Of a DNA stretch of 62,835 nt, positions 19,204-28,011 are shown piece by piece. Where the stretch lies: positions 1 through 62,835 of the forward strand of contig JASLNT010000068.1 in the NCBI GenBank assembly GCA_030745875.1, in the 5' to 3' direction. Origin of the DNA: Phycisphaerae bacterium (lineage in GTDB: Bacteria; Planctomycetota; Phycisphaerae; SM23-33). Below the pieces are notes generated by a model, which worked only from the letters and a program-made list of their open reading frames with translations, was not told where the DNA came from and ran no database searches. The position numbers and the translations under genes were made by a program. The stretch's first letter is position 1, and each line of letters starts with the position of its first letter.

Positions 19204-19644
19204 ATGACTTCTGCGGAACCCAACGAACAACATACCCGTGGCGCCCACGACATACCCATAATCAACCATATCCCCGCCGGATACCCCAGAGACTTCACGG
19301 ATATGGACTATCCGCCAAGCGTCGCCGACGAGTATGTGCGATGCCCGGACATTCACGATCCCCAGGCCTTCGCCGCACGCGTGGTCGGCGATTCAATGGA
19401 ACCGAACTATCACGAGGGCGATATCGTGGTCTTCGCCCCCAACACACCCGCCGAAAGCGGACAAGACTGCTTCGTTCGCCTCGACACCGGCGAGACGACC
19501 TTTAAGAGAGTCTACCAGGATGACCCGGCGACCCTGCGTCTCCAACCGCTGAACGACAAACACGCAGCGCACGTCGTTTCGCGAAGAGAAGTAACGGGGC
19601 TCTGGCCGGCCGTGGTTCGAATTGAACGCCTGAATGACCGCTAA
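19204..19644 (+). CDS. Stand-alone S24 (UmuD/LexA-type) serine peptidase
   Basis: A 146-residue S24-family protein with no DNA-binding domain, similar in length and layout to UmuD. A probable self-cleavage site Ala25-Gly26 (HIPAGYP) precedes the catalytic Ser64 in VVGDSMEP and the general-base Lys101 in TTFKRV; the EGDIVVFAP strand is also conserved. Family members cleave themselves when stimulated by RecA filaments or act as UmuD-like polymerase accessories. No polymerase V gene (umuC) is adjacent, so the role is open: a UmuD homologue encoded alone or a signal-peptidase-like enzyme. It has its own promoter and lies upstream of the envelope cluster on the same strand. Confidence 0.85.
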   Translation: MTSAEPNEQHTRGAHDIPIINHIPAGYPRDFTDMDYPPSVADEYVRCPDIHDPQAFAARVVGDSMEPNYHEGDIVVFAPNTPAESGQDCFVRLDTGETTFKRVYQDDPATLRLQPLNDKHAAHVVSRREVTGLWPAVVRIERLNDR

Positions 19645-19763
19645 CTGAAGCAAACATGCGGGAATGGTGAAACTTGTGGACATCGCGGGCGTCTAAGAGT
19701 TTAATGATTGCGTCGACGCCTCTACGGGGCGATCGAATACTCGCCGGCAAAGGGAGCACAAAC

Positions 19764-20474
19764 ATGGCCAGATACAGTCAACACGGTCGATCTCGCGGTA
19801 CCGGACAGGGGCGATACCAGCAACTTCACGGTTCAGGCAATGGCGGGCTGATGGCCGCGACTATGATCCTGGGAGCCCTGCTGGTCGTCAGCGTAATACT
19901 GACGGTAACCGCATGGATAAGCCGCAACAACGCCATAACAGAACACAACAAAACCAAAGAAGAGTTAAGAATCGCAAAGACGGCGAACGTTCAGGACGTG
20001 CGCACGAAACACCACACGGAAGTGCGCATGCAAACCGGAGTAGCGCCGGGCTGCGCCAGGTGCCAACAACTCAAGATAGAGTTGGACGGATCGAAACAGG
20101 AAGTCAGAAAAGCCCTTGCCAGCATGAGCGCCAAGCAGAAAGACGAGTTGTACTACAATTATGACGTGGTGGCTAAAAACGTAACGCTGAACAACGTAGC
20201 CGATCCGGCTAACGCCGACCTACATCTGATACAGATATCATTCACGGTCAAGAATCAATCAGTCCATCCGCGCGGGAACATACTTGGGATATTCAGGCTC
20301 TACAAGGGCAAGGAGATGACGTGGCAGACGAAATTCGACATCGCAACCCTTGCTCCCGGAGCCACTGTATATAAGCAGTTAATGGCGCCGGGACACATAC
20401 AGTGGTCCGAATGGGGCTGCCAGCTTTATCCCTCCATGCCCTCGGACGCAAGCGGCCTGCCGCCCAAGCGGTAG
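19764..20474 (+). CDS. Hypothetical membrane-anchored protein
   Basis: A 236-residue protein that I do not recognise. A short cytoplasmic Gly/Arg-rich N-terminus is followed by one transmembrane helix (GLMAATMILGALLVVSVILT, about residues 28-47), a charged helical stretch, a Cys-x-x-Cys pair (GCARCQQ) and a C-terminal beta-sandwich-like domain (LHLIQISFTVKNQS...LGIFRLYKGKEMTW...IATLAPGATVYKQL), of the sort seen in immunoglobulin-like extracellular domains. The start was chosen because AGGGAG lies just upstream; the open frame extends 30 codons further without a site. It lies between the S24 peptidase and the glycosyltransferase. Confidence 0.7.
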   Translation: MARYSQHGRSRGTGQGRYQQLHGSGNGGLMAATMILGALLVVSVILTVTAWISRNNAITEHNKTKEELRIAKTANVQDVRTKHHTEVRMQTGVAPGCARCQQLKIELDGSKQEVRKALASMSAKQKDELYYNYDVVAKNVTLNNVADPANADLHLIQISFTVKNQSVHPRGNILGIFRLYKGKEMTWQTKFDIATLAPGATVYKQLMAPGHIQWSEWGCQLYPSMPSDASGLPPKR

Positions 20475-20534
20475 ACCGGGAATACAGGCGATACCGCCCA
20501 AAAAGGCGGACCCGCCCAACGGCGGATTTGACGG

Positions 20535-21620
20535 ATGGCCGGAGCGGGCATATCATTGGCGCAAATGGCTGGTGTTATTCACATAATCGGCGCCGATACC
20601 TCCGCAGACATGCTCCGCCAAGCCGCAGCGCTGCCCGGTGAGCAGGATACTATAGTATCGATAGGACCCGTGCGACGGGGCGAAGGTTTCGACCGCGACA
20701 CCGTATCGATCCGCGCGCCGTTGGGCAGCGGAACGCTGGCGGGCCTGCAACTTTCCAGATTTCCAAATGACGCGGAATTGCTCCACGCCTGGTCGCCGTC
20801 AGCGGCAACGACAGCCCAGTGGGCTGCTCGCGGACGACCCATTCTACTTTCGCTGCCTCACCTTCGCGGAGTTCACCAGGCGGACATCGCCATCTCGGGC
20901 TGTTTCGACGGTCTCTGGACGCTCACCACGCCGACCGACCCGCAACGTCGAGTGCTGATCGCGCTGGGGCTTGATCCCAAACGCGTCTTTGTACTTCCGC
21001 CCACAGCGCAATATCACGGTAATCCGAATGAACGACGCGCCGAAATCAGGAACGAACTGGGCCTCGACGATCGCCACTTCCTGCTGGCCGCCGCAGGTGA
21101 AATGGTCCACGCAAACGGACACAAGCAAGCCTGCTGGGCTCACGCTATGGCCCGCATCCTCACCGACCACACCAGACTCGTCTTCCCCGGAAGCGGGCCG
21201 GCCCGCCGGGCGATAGAAACCTTTGCCCGATCGACCGGGCATATCGGGGAGATATTCTTCACCGGAGAACGCCTCGATCCCTCAGATGTGCTGACCGCCG
21301 CCGATGCAGCGATCTTTCTACATCGACATGACTGCGGTGTAGGAGCCCTGGCTGGTGCGATGGCTTGCGGGCTTCCGACATTGGCCTCGGGACGACCGGA
21401 AATCGCTGACTGCGCTCCCGACCGACGCGCCGCCCTGCTCTCACCGCCCGGCGACATGAGGCGCGCCGCCGACGACCTGCTGACACTGGCCCGAGACACA
21501 GAGCTCCAGAAGACTCTCGGGCGAGAAGCCTCCATCCTGGCCGCTGAGAAGTTCGCCCCGGACGTCACCAGGACCAGACTTCGCACGATCTACTCGACTG
21601 TTCTTTCGGGACGTTCTTGA
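20535..21620 (+). CDS. GT4-type glycosyltransferase (GT-B fold)
   Basis: A 361-residue retaining glycosyltransferase of the group 1/GT4 type. The C-terminal nucleotide-sugar domain is clear: LAAAGEMVHANGHKQACWA, LVFPGSGPARRAIE, IFFTGERLDPSDVLTAADAAI, the conserved acidic/Gly loop ACGLPTLASGRPEIADC and a final helix. The expected EX7E-type motif is diverged. It lies immediately upstream of the LPS-kinase-like and heptosyltransferase genes, so transfer of a sugar onto an LPS-core-like acceptor at the inner face of the inner membrane is likely. Alternative start 20565. Confidence 0.85.
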   Translation: MAGAGISLAQMAGVIHIIGADTSADMLRQAAALPGEQDTIVSIGPVRRGEGFDRDTVSIRAPLGSGTLAGLQLSRFPNDAELLHAWSPSAATTAQWAARGRPILLSLPHLRGVHQADIAISGCFDGLWTLTTPTDPQRRVLIALGLDPKRVFVLPPTAQYHGNPNERRAEIRNELGLDDRHFLLAAAGEMVHANGHKQACWAHAMARILTDHTRLVFPGSGPARRAIETFARSTGHIGEIFFTGERLDPSDVLTAADAAIFLHRHDCGVGALAGAMACGLPTLASGRPEIADCAPDRRAALLSPPGDMRRAADDLLTLARDTELQKTLGREASILAAEKFAPDVTRTRLRTIYSTVLSGRS

Positions 21621-21644
21621 AGAAACTCACAACAACGTTCTATA

Positions 21645-23489
21645 ATGCCCGCTGCAAAAGCGACTGCGCCGCCGCAGCCGGACCGAAAAGTAACCCAACG
21701 AGCCGCTAACAGACTAATGCCCCCCTCACACGAACCACACAGTCCGCCTGCGACCGACAACACGCAGGTGTCATACGCAGACGACGAAGCACGCACGCTT
21801 CTGTCCGACCAGAGGGCCTCTCTGGACGCGCCGAGCGAACATGACTGGACATTGGTCAAGCAGAACGCTTCTCGAACCGTATACCGCGGGAGCATCGGCG
21901 ACACCGACATATACCTGAAACATTTCCACGGGCGATCGTTCTTCCATCGCCTGGCCCGCATGTTGGGCGTAAGCCAGGCCGCACGCGAATTGTATTTCGC
22001 CAAGTACCTCAGGGCCACGGGAGTTGAAACACCCAAACCGTTGGCTGCATCGACAGGACAACCGGAATGGTACGCCACAGTCGCCGTGGAAGACGCCTTG
22101 CCCGGAGATCAATGGCACGACACGCAACGCGAATCGGGGCCCGCCGGACGACAGGCGATCGCCAATGCGACAATCGCCCTGGCCGAACTGATCGCACGCA
22201 TGCACTCGGCGGGAGTGATTCACCGCGACCTGCATTGCGGGAACATTCTCGTAGCACGCCATCAGGACTCACCCAGACTTGTGCTTACGGACCTGCACCG
22301 CCTGAAACGCCGCAGACGACTTACCAGACTGTGCAAGACCGCAAACCTGGCGCAATTGCTGCACGATCTTCGCGACACGACAACGCGCACCCAACGCCTG
22401 CGATTCCTCAAGCACTATCTCGCTCTCAGCGGAGCCCGAGGCACGCTCCGCGGGTGGGAGTTCCTGATCGACCAGATGGCCCGCAGGCATACGCGAAAAC
22501 ACCACGCACACAGAGACCGACGGATCAACCGAAAGAATCGCTATTTCACTGAAGTGTCTCTCCCAAACCACTGGAAGGGACAGGTCGTACTGGCGTCAAA
22601 GCATCATCCTCCGGGCTCGACCGCCGCAAACCACGTACTCACCGCCGAACAATGGACAGAAGTTCTGGCGTTGGGTCCCAAGCTCCTTGAAGGCGACGAT
22701 ATTGAAGTCATCAAGGACAGTCCGTCGGCACGGGTTGTCCGCCGGAAACTGAAGATCGGATCGGTCGAACTGGACGTCCACGTCAAACGCCCACGCCGCA
22801 AAAAGATCTGGAAGATCCTTCTGGATTGCTTCCGCACCTCCCGCCCGCTGCGCGTGTTCAGACTCGGTCACCAGATCATGACGCGCGGAGTAGACACCGC
22901 CCTGCCTCTGGCGGCGGTGGAAAGAAGAATCGGCCCGTTCCTGACCGACAGCATACTAATCACCGAATCCCTTCAGGCTTCAAACCTGAATCAGTTCCTT
23001 CACGTACGTCTCGCACACATCGCCGACCCGCAGCTAAGCGAACTGAGCCAAGCCAGGCGGGAATGCATCGCCCGCAACGTACTCAGCGGCTTGGGACACA
23101 TGGTGCGGCGCCTGCATGACAACAATCTGGTCCACAGAGATCTCAAGAGCGGAAACATCTTTGTGCATTGGACGCCTCAAGACGGTCCAAGCATAGTCCT
23201 GATCGACCTGGACGGTCTGAAACGCGTTTCCCGCATTTCCATGCGGCAGCGATTCCAGGGTCTGATGCGACTCAATGTGTCGCTTCTGGCGTGCACGTCG
23301 GTCAGTCACCACGGACGCCTGCGAATGCTCCTGGGGTATCTGCGACGACCCGGCGCCGGGAGAATCCAGTTCAAACCGTACTGGCGAGTGCTTCAGCAGT
23401 GGTCGGCCAGGAAGCTCAACCAGCAGATAACCTCTCGCCGCAAGCGCCAACGCAAGCGTCAGCGCGACTCGCGGAGAGCCACCGCATGA
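21645..23489 (+). CDS. Protein with two tandem LPS-kinase (WaaP/InaA-type) domains
   Basis: A 614-residue protein made of two successive Kdo/WaaP-like kinase domains. Domain 1 (about 60-280) has the catalytic loop HRDLHCGNIL (His193) and the metal-binding Asp in LTDLHRLKRR. Domain 2 (about 345-590) has HRDLKSGNIF (His497) and LIDLDGLKRV. Family members phosphorylate Kdo or heptose of the LPS inner core with ATP. Two apparently complete catalytic loops in one chain imply two phosphorylation sites or a catalytic/regulatory pair; one domain alone is the usual arrangement. The C-terminus is strongly basic (QRKRQRDSRR). The gene overlaps the heptosyltransferase gene by four bases (ATGA). Confidence 0.87.
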   Translation: MPAAKATAPPQPDRKVTQRAANRLMPPSHEPHSPPATDNTQVSYADDEARTLLSDQRASLDAPSEHDWTLVKQNASRTVYRGSIGDTDIYLKHFHGRSFFHRLARMLGVSQAARELYFAKYLRATGVETPKPLAASTGQPEWYATVAVEDALPGDQWHDTQRESGPAGRQAIANATIALAELIARMHSAGVIHRDLHCGNILVARHQDSPRLVLTDLHRLKRRRRLTRLCKTANLAQLLHDLRDTTTRTQRLRFLKHYLALSGARGTLRGWEFLIDQMARRHTRKHHAHRDRRINRKNRYFTEVSLPNHWKGQVVLASKHHPPGSTAANHVLTAEQWTEVLALGPKLLEGDDIEVIKDSPSARVVRRKLKIGSVELDVHVKRPRRKKIWKILLDCFRTSRPLRVFRLGHQIMTRGVDTALPLAAVERRIGPFLTDSILITESLQASNLNQFLHVRLAHIADPQLSELSQARRECIARNVLSGLGHMVRRLHDNNLVHRDLKSGNIFVHWTPQDGPSIVLIDLDGLKRVSRISMRQRFQGLMRLNVSLLACTSVSHHGRLRMLLGYLRRPGAGRIQFKPYWRVLQQWSARKLNQQITSRRKRQRKRQRDSRRATA

Positions 23490-24562
23490 CAGCCTCCAAA
23501 GCGCCATCGCAGCCCGAGCGAGTGCTTATCATCAAGCCCAGTGCGCTGGGCGACGTGGTGACCGCCATGCCCGTGCTCCGGGGTTTGAAGAGAACATTTC
23601 CAGAATGCAGCGTGTCGTGGCTGGTGAACGTAAATTGCGAGGACCTGATATCACACGACAGCGATCTCGACGAAATCGTCGCCTTCGACCGCAGGAAGAT
23701 GGGCAAGGCATGGCGGTCGTTGAGTGCGGCCGGGCTCGTGGTGAGTTTCCTTTGGAAGCTTAGAAGATCACATTTCGACTGGGTGCTGGATTTGCAGGGC
23801 CTGCTGCGAAGCGGAATATTCACCAGGGCGACCGGCGCATCGGTGCGAGCCGGTTTCGCATCGGCAAGAGAGGGCGCTGCATGGTTCTATAATCATCGAT
23901 TCTCTCCGGAGGCATCGCACACGGTGGATCGCAACATTGAACTGGCTCAACATTTGGGTGTTGACGCGCGCAGCGAAGACATGACGCTCCAGATAGCGCC
24001 GGAAGCACAGCAGTTCGCCGACGAATTCATGTCGGACAATAATCTTCAGGCCGGCGGTTTTATCGCCTGCGTACCGCCCACACGCTGGGAGACCAAGCTT
24101 TATCCGTCGCGACACTGGCGGCGAGTTGTATCGGCGTTGGCGAAGCGGACAACCGTGGTGTTGTTGGGCGGTCCGGGCGATCGCGATCTGTGCCAGGCCG
24201 CTATGCAGGGAACGGAATCCGGGGCGATTAACCTCGCAGGACAAACAGGCGTCAGGGAGTTTGTCGCGATGATAGGAGCCTCCGGAGGAGTAATTTGCGG
24301 TGATTCGGCGGCGTCGTTCATTGCTCCGGCGGTCGGAGTGGACTCGATCGCCCTGATCGGTCCGACCCGCACCGAACGCACCGGACCGTACGGTGGAGGA
24401 CGCGCAATAGTGGGCGACACGCCCTGTCAGGGATGTCTCAAGAAACAGTGCAGTCATATCACGTGCATGCAGATCATCAACCCTGACGAGGTTATCGAAG
24501 CGGCTGGAGTAATGCTCGCAAGCGTTTCCAACCGCCCCACAAGCAACATTATCCAGCGGTAA
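23486..24562 (+). CDS. ADP-heptose--LPS heptosyltransferase (GT9 family)
   Basis: A 358-residue GT9 enzyme of the LPS inner core. Characteristic segments are RVLIIKPSALGDVVTAMPVLRG near the N-terminus, DWVLDLQGLLRSG, the ADP-heptose-binding VVLLGGPGDRDLC, INLAGQTGVREFVAMIGAS and VICGDSAASFIAPAVGVDSIALIGPT. A Cys-rich tail (CQGCLKKQCSHITCMQII) matches other heptosyltransferases. The start was chosen from the four-base ATGA overlap with the upstream kinase gene; the open frame extends 106 codons further, but those codons are a shadow of that gene. Operonic with GT4 and kinase. Confidence 0.93.
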   Translation: MTASKAPSQPERVLIIKPSALGDVVTAMPVLRGLKRTFPECSVSWLVNVNCEDLISHDSDLDEIVAFDRRKMGKAWRSLSAAGLVVSFLWKLRRSHFDWVLDLQGLLRSGIFTRATGASVRAGFASAREGAAWFYNHRFSPEASHTVDRNIELAQHLGVDARSEDMTLQIAPEAQQFADEFMSDNNLQAGGFIACVPPTRWETKLYPSRHWRRVVSALAKRTTVVLLGGPGDRDLCQAAMQGTESGAINLAGQTGVREFVAMIGASGGVICGDSAASFIAPAVGVDSIALIGPTRTERTGPYGGGRAIVGDTPCQGCLKKQCSHITCMQIINPDEVIEAAGVMLASVSNRPTSNIIQR

Positions 24563-24675
24563 TCGAGTGTTAGATATTCTTTGTCGCGGGGTTTTCTGAT
24601 ATAAGAGTCCATAATTATTAAGCCGCGTCGCCCAACGGACGACAAGGCGCTGGTGAGCAAACCGGAGACTGCGGC

Positions 24676-25182
24676 ATGCCGCATCGCTATATCGCAAGAA
24701 AGTTGAAGGCGTTCTTCATCTACAGAGTACTGCATGTGGACGATACGCCCCACCGCATCGCGCTGGGCGTAGGTATCGGCATGTTCATCACCTGGACGCC
24801 TACGGTCGGTTTCCAGATGCTGTTGGTGCTGGCGTTGTCGTGGCTGCTGGGGGCGAACAAGCTTGTCGGTGTACCGTTCGTGTGGATATCCAACCCCGCC
24901 ACCCTCGTCCCCATTTTTCTTCCGAACTATTACCTGGGAAAGTGGGTCCTGGGCAGCAACTGCCCCGATCCTGATTTCGCCAAGGCGATGGCCTTTTCGG
25001 GCACATGGCTGCAAACCGTACAGAACTGGTGGGCGGCGACATGGCAGGTTTTCTGGCCGCTGTGGGTGGGCAGCCTTATCGTGGGCGCTGTTCTGGGTGT
25101 TGTGTCATATTGCGTGATCTACTACGCGGTGGTCGAATATCGCAAGATTCGCCATCGACACGACAAGCAGGAAACCGACTGA
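24676..25182 (+). CDS. DUF2062 membrane protein
   Basis: A 168-residue inner-membrane protein of the DUF2062 family, recognised by DTPHRIALGVGIGMFITWTPTVGFQM and ISNPATLVPIF, with three or four hydrophobic helices and a basic C-terminus. Its function is unknown; such genes often lie beside glycosyltransferases and envelope genes, as here. GGAG lies 9 nt before the start. It is probably the last gene of the envelope cluster. Confidence 0.88.
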   Translation: MPHRYIARKLKAFFIYRVLHVDDTPHRIALGVGIGMFITWTPTVGFQMLLVLALSWLLGANKLVGVPFVWISNPATLVPIFLPNYYLGKWVLGSNCPDPDFAKAMAFSGTWLQTVQNWWAATWQVFWPLWVGSLIVGAVLGVVSYCVIYYAVVEYRKIRHRHDKQETD

Positions 25183-25274
25183 TCTCCCGACGGCGGTTCG
25201 ACTGTCCGGAACACCAATTGACCAGTCACGGCGCGCCGCCTAACCGTCTATTCCGTACGGAACGGCGAGACACT

Positions 25275-25302
25275 TTGCACACAAACGCCCATACTGTATA
25301 AT
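25275..25302 (+). promoter_or_regulatory. Candidate promoter for the DUF2617-like gene
   Basis: TTGCAC (25275-25280), a 16-bp spacer and a perfect TATAAT (25297-25302). If used, transcription would begin at about 25309, only a few bases before the first ATG at 25314, so that start would be nearly leaderless and the ATG at 25374 becomes attractive. Confidence 0.5.
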
Positions 25303-25313
25303 GGCGTTAGAGA

Positions 25314-25919
25314 ATGACGGATTCCAAGGAGGCGTTTAGCCCGAAGGGGATTCGTCGGAAAAGTTCGAGTATAATGAGTACACGCCAACAACAGAGTATT
25401 TCGTCACTGCGGTATTATCTTTACGATCGACCGGTGCATCCGGAACTGTTCGACATATACCACGACCGCCATTTGATTCTCGGAGAATATGAAGCCCAGA
25501 TATGGGTTACGGGCTGTACGCACGTGATCGGTTTTTTCCGCGGTAAGCATTCCCTGATCGAGTTAACAGCCGACGATCGGACCACCCTTCCGGCGGCTGG
25601 GGTGATAAGGCAAATGCCCTTCCGCGGAGAAAAGGCGCATCACCACAGGCGCACCGGAGGGGTGAACTACATGATGAATTTCCAGGTCGAACAGATGAGC
25701 CCGATGGTCTATCACAAGACTCACCACGACTTGGCGAGAATCGGGGCAAGACGCGGACTGTTCGTACCGTTCCCAACCTGGATGACCCGCCCTCCGCTCA
25801 CGCCGTTCACGTTCATTGACTACGAAGCCAAGCCCTCAGGCCTGCACGTATTCACATTCCACGCCTTCCCCGACGACCTGACAATGGTCAAGACTCAATC
25901 CATCTTCGAACTGACCTGA
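25314..25919 (+). CDS. Conserved hypothetical protein, resembles DUF2617
   Basis: A soluble protein of 201 residues, or 181 if translation starts at 25374. The segment RYYLYDRPVHPELFDIYHDR near the N-terminus and the C-terminal GLHVFTFHAFPDDLTMVKTQSIFEL resemble the DUF2617 family as I remember it, where the late HxFP and TQS motifs are conserved; this needs a profile search. The body contains a His-rich patch (GEKAHHHRRTGGVNYMMNFQVE). No function is known. The second start gives a protein beginning just before the conserved region; the first lies close to a TATAAT box. It is followed 38 bp later by the DUF502 gene and is probably co-transcribed with it. Confidence 0.7.
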   Translation: MTDSKEAFSPKGIRRKSSSIMSTRQQQSISSLRYYLYDRPVHPELFDIYHDRHLILGEYEAQIWVTGCTHVIGFFRGKHSLIELTADDRTTLPAAGVIRQMPFRGEKAHHHRRTGGVNYMMNFQVEQMSPMVYHKTHHDLARIGARRGLFVPFPTWMTRPPLTPFTFIDYEAKPSGLHVFTFHAFPDDLTMVKTQSIFELT

Positions 25920-25957
25920 TCTCTCGACGTCTCAGGGGTCATGCAAAGGAGACTTGT

Positions 25958-26545
25958 ATGAAGAAGCAACTGGGCATATTCCTGGCTGGTGTTATGGTGC
26001 TCGTACCGCTTACGATCACCGTGTACACGGTCTACTGGTTGGGCGGCGCACTGGATGCACTTGGTCGAGAGATACTGCCCAACGTCGCCCTGCCGCCGGG
26101 AGTCGGAGTACTGATTCTGATAGCGGGTGTGTACCTGGTGGGGCTGGCTACCCGGTTGTGGTTGTTCCGCGCATTCTGGTCGGTGCTGGAGAAACTCATC
26201 ACCAGCCTGCCGGGCGTCAAGATGCTGTATGAATCCGTACGCGACCTGCTCCAGCTCTTCGGAGGCGATGCGGGCAAGATGGGGCAGGTTGTCCAATACA
26301 CCCCGCCCGGATCCAACATGAAAATGCTGGGAATCCGTACGAACGACAATCCGCCATACGGACAGAATCCCCAGGGCGGCCGCACCGTGGCGGTCTATTT
26401 GCCATTTACCTACATGTTTGGGGGAATAACGGTGTACTGCGATCCGGATCGTATCAAGGAATTGGACATGCCCGTTGAGCAGTGTATGAAGTTGTGCGCT
26501 ACGGCGTTCGTCGGCCAGACCGATCCCCCTGAAGGCGCGAACTGA
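25958..26545 (+). CDS. DUF502 family membrane protein
   Basis: A 195-residue protein with two N-terminal transmembrane helices (IFLAGVMVLVPLTITVYTVYW and VLILIAGVYLVGLATRLWLF). The conserved DUF502 soluble region follows: VLEKLITSLPGVKMLYESVRDL, then a beta-rich end with VAVYLPFTYMFGGITVYCDPDRI. Such proteins are widespread and uncharacterised. AAGGAG lies 6 nt before the start. Its position after the DUF2617-like gene suggests an operon. Confidence 0.9.
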   Translation: MKKQLGIFLAGVMVLVPLTITVYTVYWLGGALDALGREILPNVALPPGVGVLILIAGVYLVGLATRLWLFRAFWSVLEKLITSLPGVKMLYESVRDLLQLFGGDAGKMGQVVQYTPPGSNMKMLGIRTNDNPPYGQNPQGGRTVAVYLPFTYMFGGITVYCDPDRIKELDMPVEQCMKLCATAFVGQTDPPEGAN

Positions 26546-26997
26546 CAGTCGCGGTCAATGGCACATCGCCAAACCGACAGCCGCTTTGCGATCGAAGTAG
26601 CGGCAGCGGGCTGCTTTTTCGGCCGGTGTGAGCAGACGCCTGCCCACCGCCTCCTGCCACTGAACATCAGGCACCGGCGCGATGGGCCTGGGCAGCGATG
26701 CGTGCTGAATCCAAAGCGCATATGCGAACAGCGCCGAGCGTTTGCTCTCGCTAATGAAACCAGGCCATAAACCTGAACCGGAATCTTCCATGTGCGAACC
26801 CTGCTTACTCCATCTCCGAAAACAACTCCACATAAGCAACGTAGGTTTCCAATCACCGGCAAGCAAAAAAAGCTGGTTAAATGTATGTTCCGCTCACCGA
26901 CGTTTGGAAACAGCATTGGCACACGAGACTTGCAATACTCGCTCGGCCCGAGCATTATATGTTCCTGAACCGCCGACAGTTGTCTCAGGACACCGCA
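26546..26997. other. Intergenic region without a supported gene
   Basis: About 450 bases between the DUF502 and nitrilase genes. Open frames exist on both strands (a 103-codon one on the minus strand ending at 26555, a 70-codon one on the plus strand from 26558), but the first begins with TTG lacking a ribosome-binding site and neither shows a motif I know. No clear promoter or hairpin stands out. Confidence 0.4.
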
Positions 26998-27768
26998 ATG
27001 AACGCCCTGTGCATCCAATTCGATATCGTCTGGTCCGAGCCCGAGGTAAACCACCGGATCGTATCGGACATGCTGTCGTCGACCGATCTCCAGCCGGGCG
27101 ATTTGGCGGTCCTCCCGGAGATGTTCTCCACGGGCTTTTCGATGGATTCCTCCGCACTGGCCGAACCGCCCGACGGACCGACAACGGTGTTTCTTTCGGA
27201 AATCGCAAGGCGGTACGGCCTGTACGTGCTGGGCGGGTTGGCGACGCGACACGGGGAGACCTTCCGCAATGAAGCGGTGTTGTTCGGCCCGGACGGTTCG
27301 GTTATGGGACGCTACTGGAAAGTGCACCTGTTCTCACCTTCCGAAGAAGGAATGCACTACACGCCCGGTGACGAAACGATTGTCATCCCGACCGGGGAGT
27401 TCATGCTGGCTCCTGCGATCTGTTACGACTTGCGGTTTCCCGAACTGTTCCGCAGCGCTGCGGCCGACGGGGCTGATCTTATCGTGGTGGCGGCCAACTG
27501 GCCGGCGAAACGCATCGATCACTGGACGTGCCTGTTGCGCGCACGGGCCATAGAAAACCAGGCGTACGTCGTGGGAGTTAACCGTTGCGGTTCGGACCCC
27601 AACTACATTTACGGCGGGCAAAGCGCTATAATCGATCCGCAGGGAAACACTCTCGCCATCGCGGGGAACGAACAGTGCGTCATTAGCGCACCGCTGGATA
27701 TGAACGCACTTAAGAGTTGGAGAGAGGATTTCCCCGCCCTGGGCGATACTCGGCGAGACATGAAGTAG
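26998..27768 (+). CDS. Carbon-nitrogen hydrolase, omega-amidase-like (nitrilase superfamily)
   Basis: A 256-residue nitrilase-fold amidase with the catalytic Glu-Lys-Cys triad: Glu in VLPEMFSTGFSM, Lys in RYWKVHLF, Cys in ICYDLRFPELFR. The MFSTGFSM stretch resembles the YafV/NIT2 omega-amidase clade, which hydrolyses 2-oxoglutaramate or 2-oxosuccinamate formed by transamination of Gln or Asn and acts in methionine salvage and metabolite repair. The start at 26998 (MNALCIQFDIVW) was chosen because family members begin at this strand; the open frame extends 39 codons further. It converges with the feo operon after 8 bp. Confidence 0.9.
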   Translation: MNALCIQFDIVWSEPEVNHRIVSDMLSSTDLQPGDLAVLPEMFSTGFSMDSSALAEPPDGPTTVFLSEIARRYGLYVLGGLATRHGETFRNEAVLFGPDGSVMGRYWKVHLFSPSEEGMHYTPGDETIVIPTGEFMLAPAICYDLRFPELFRSAAADGADLIVVAANWPAKRIDHWTCLLRARAIENQAYVVGVNRCGSDPNYIYGGQSAIIDPQGNTLAIAGNEQCVISAPLDMNALKSWREDFPALGDTRRDMK

Positions 27769-27776
27769 CCTTGCCC

Positions 27777-27989
27777 TCAACCGCCCTCATCGAATTCCTC
27801 TTCGTCATCACCTTCTTCGGAGCTGTCGTCCGATGACAGCGCATCCAGAGACGTCAGCGTGCAGCTATTGGACTTGCCGCATCCGCAACCGTCCTTGCCG
27901 GTGAGCGTCTTCTTGGCGCGACACGCCAGAAGTGCAGCGGCGATCCCTATCGCAACCAGCACAATAATCGATTCAAATAGCTTCCACAT
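27777..27989 (-). CDS. FeoB-associated Cys-rich membrane protein
   Basis: A 70-residue protein with one N-terminal transmembrane helix (SIIVLVAIGIAAALLA), a short Cys cluster GCGCGKSNSC and a very acidic tail (SSEEGDDEEEFDEGG). This is the layout of the FeoB-associated Cys-rich family found beside feoB in anaerobes and often named FeoC-like or FeoP. It may guide Fe2+ at the membrane or stabilise FeoB. It is preceded by GGGAG and lies 22 bp downstream of feoB, so it is the last gene of the iron operon. Confidence 0.88.
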   Translation of the reverse strand: MWKLFESIIVLVAIGIAAALLACRAKKTLTGKDGCGCGKSNSCTLTSLDALSSDDSSEEGDDEEEFDEGG

Positions 27990-28011
27990 ACCAAACTTCT
28001 CTCCCGGGCGT

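Noticed and set aside
26555..26866. 103-codon minus-strand frame in the DUF502-nitrilase gap
   Set aside because: Begins at TTG without a ribosome-binding site and shows no recognisable family; left as intergenic.
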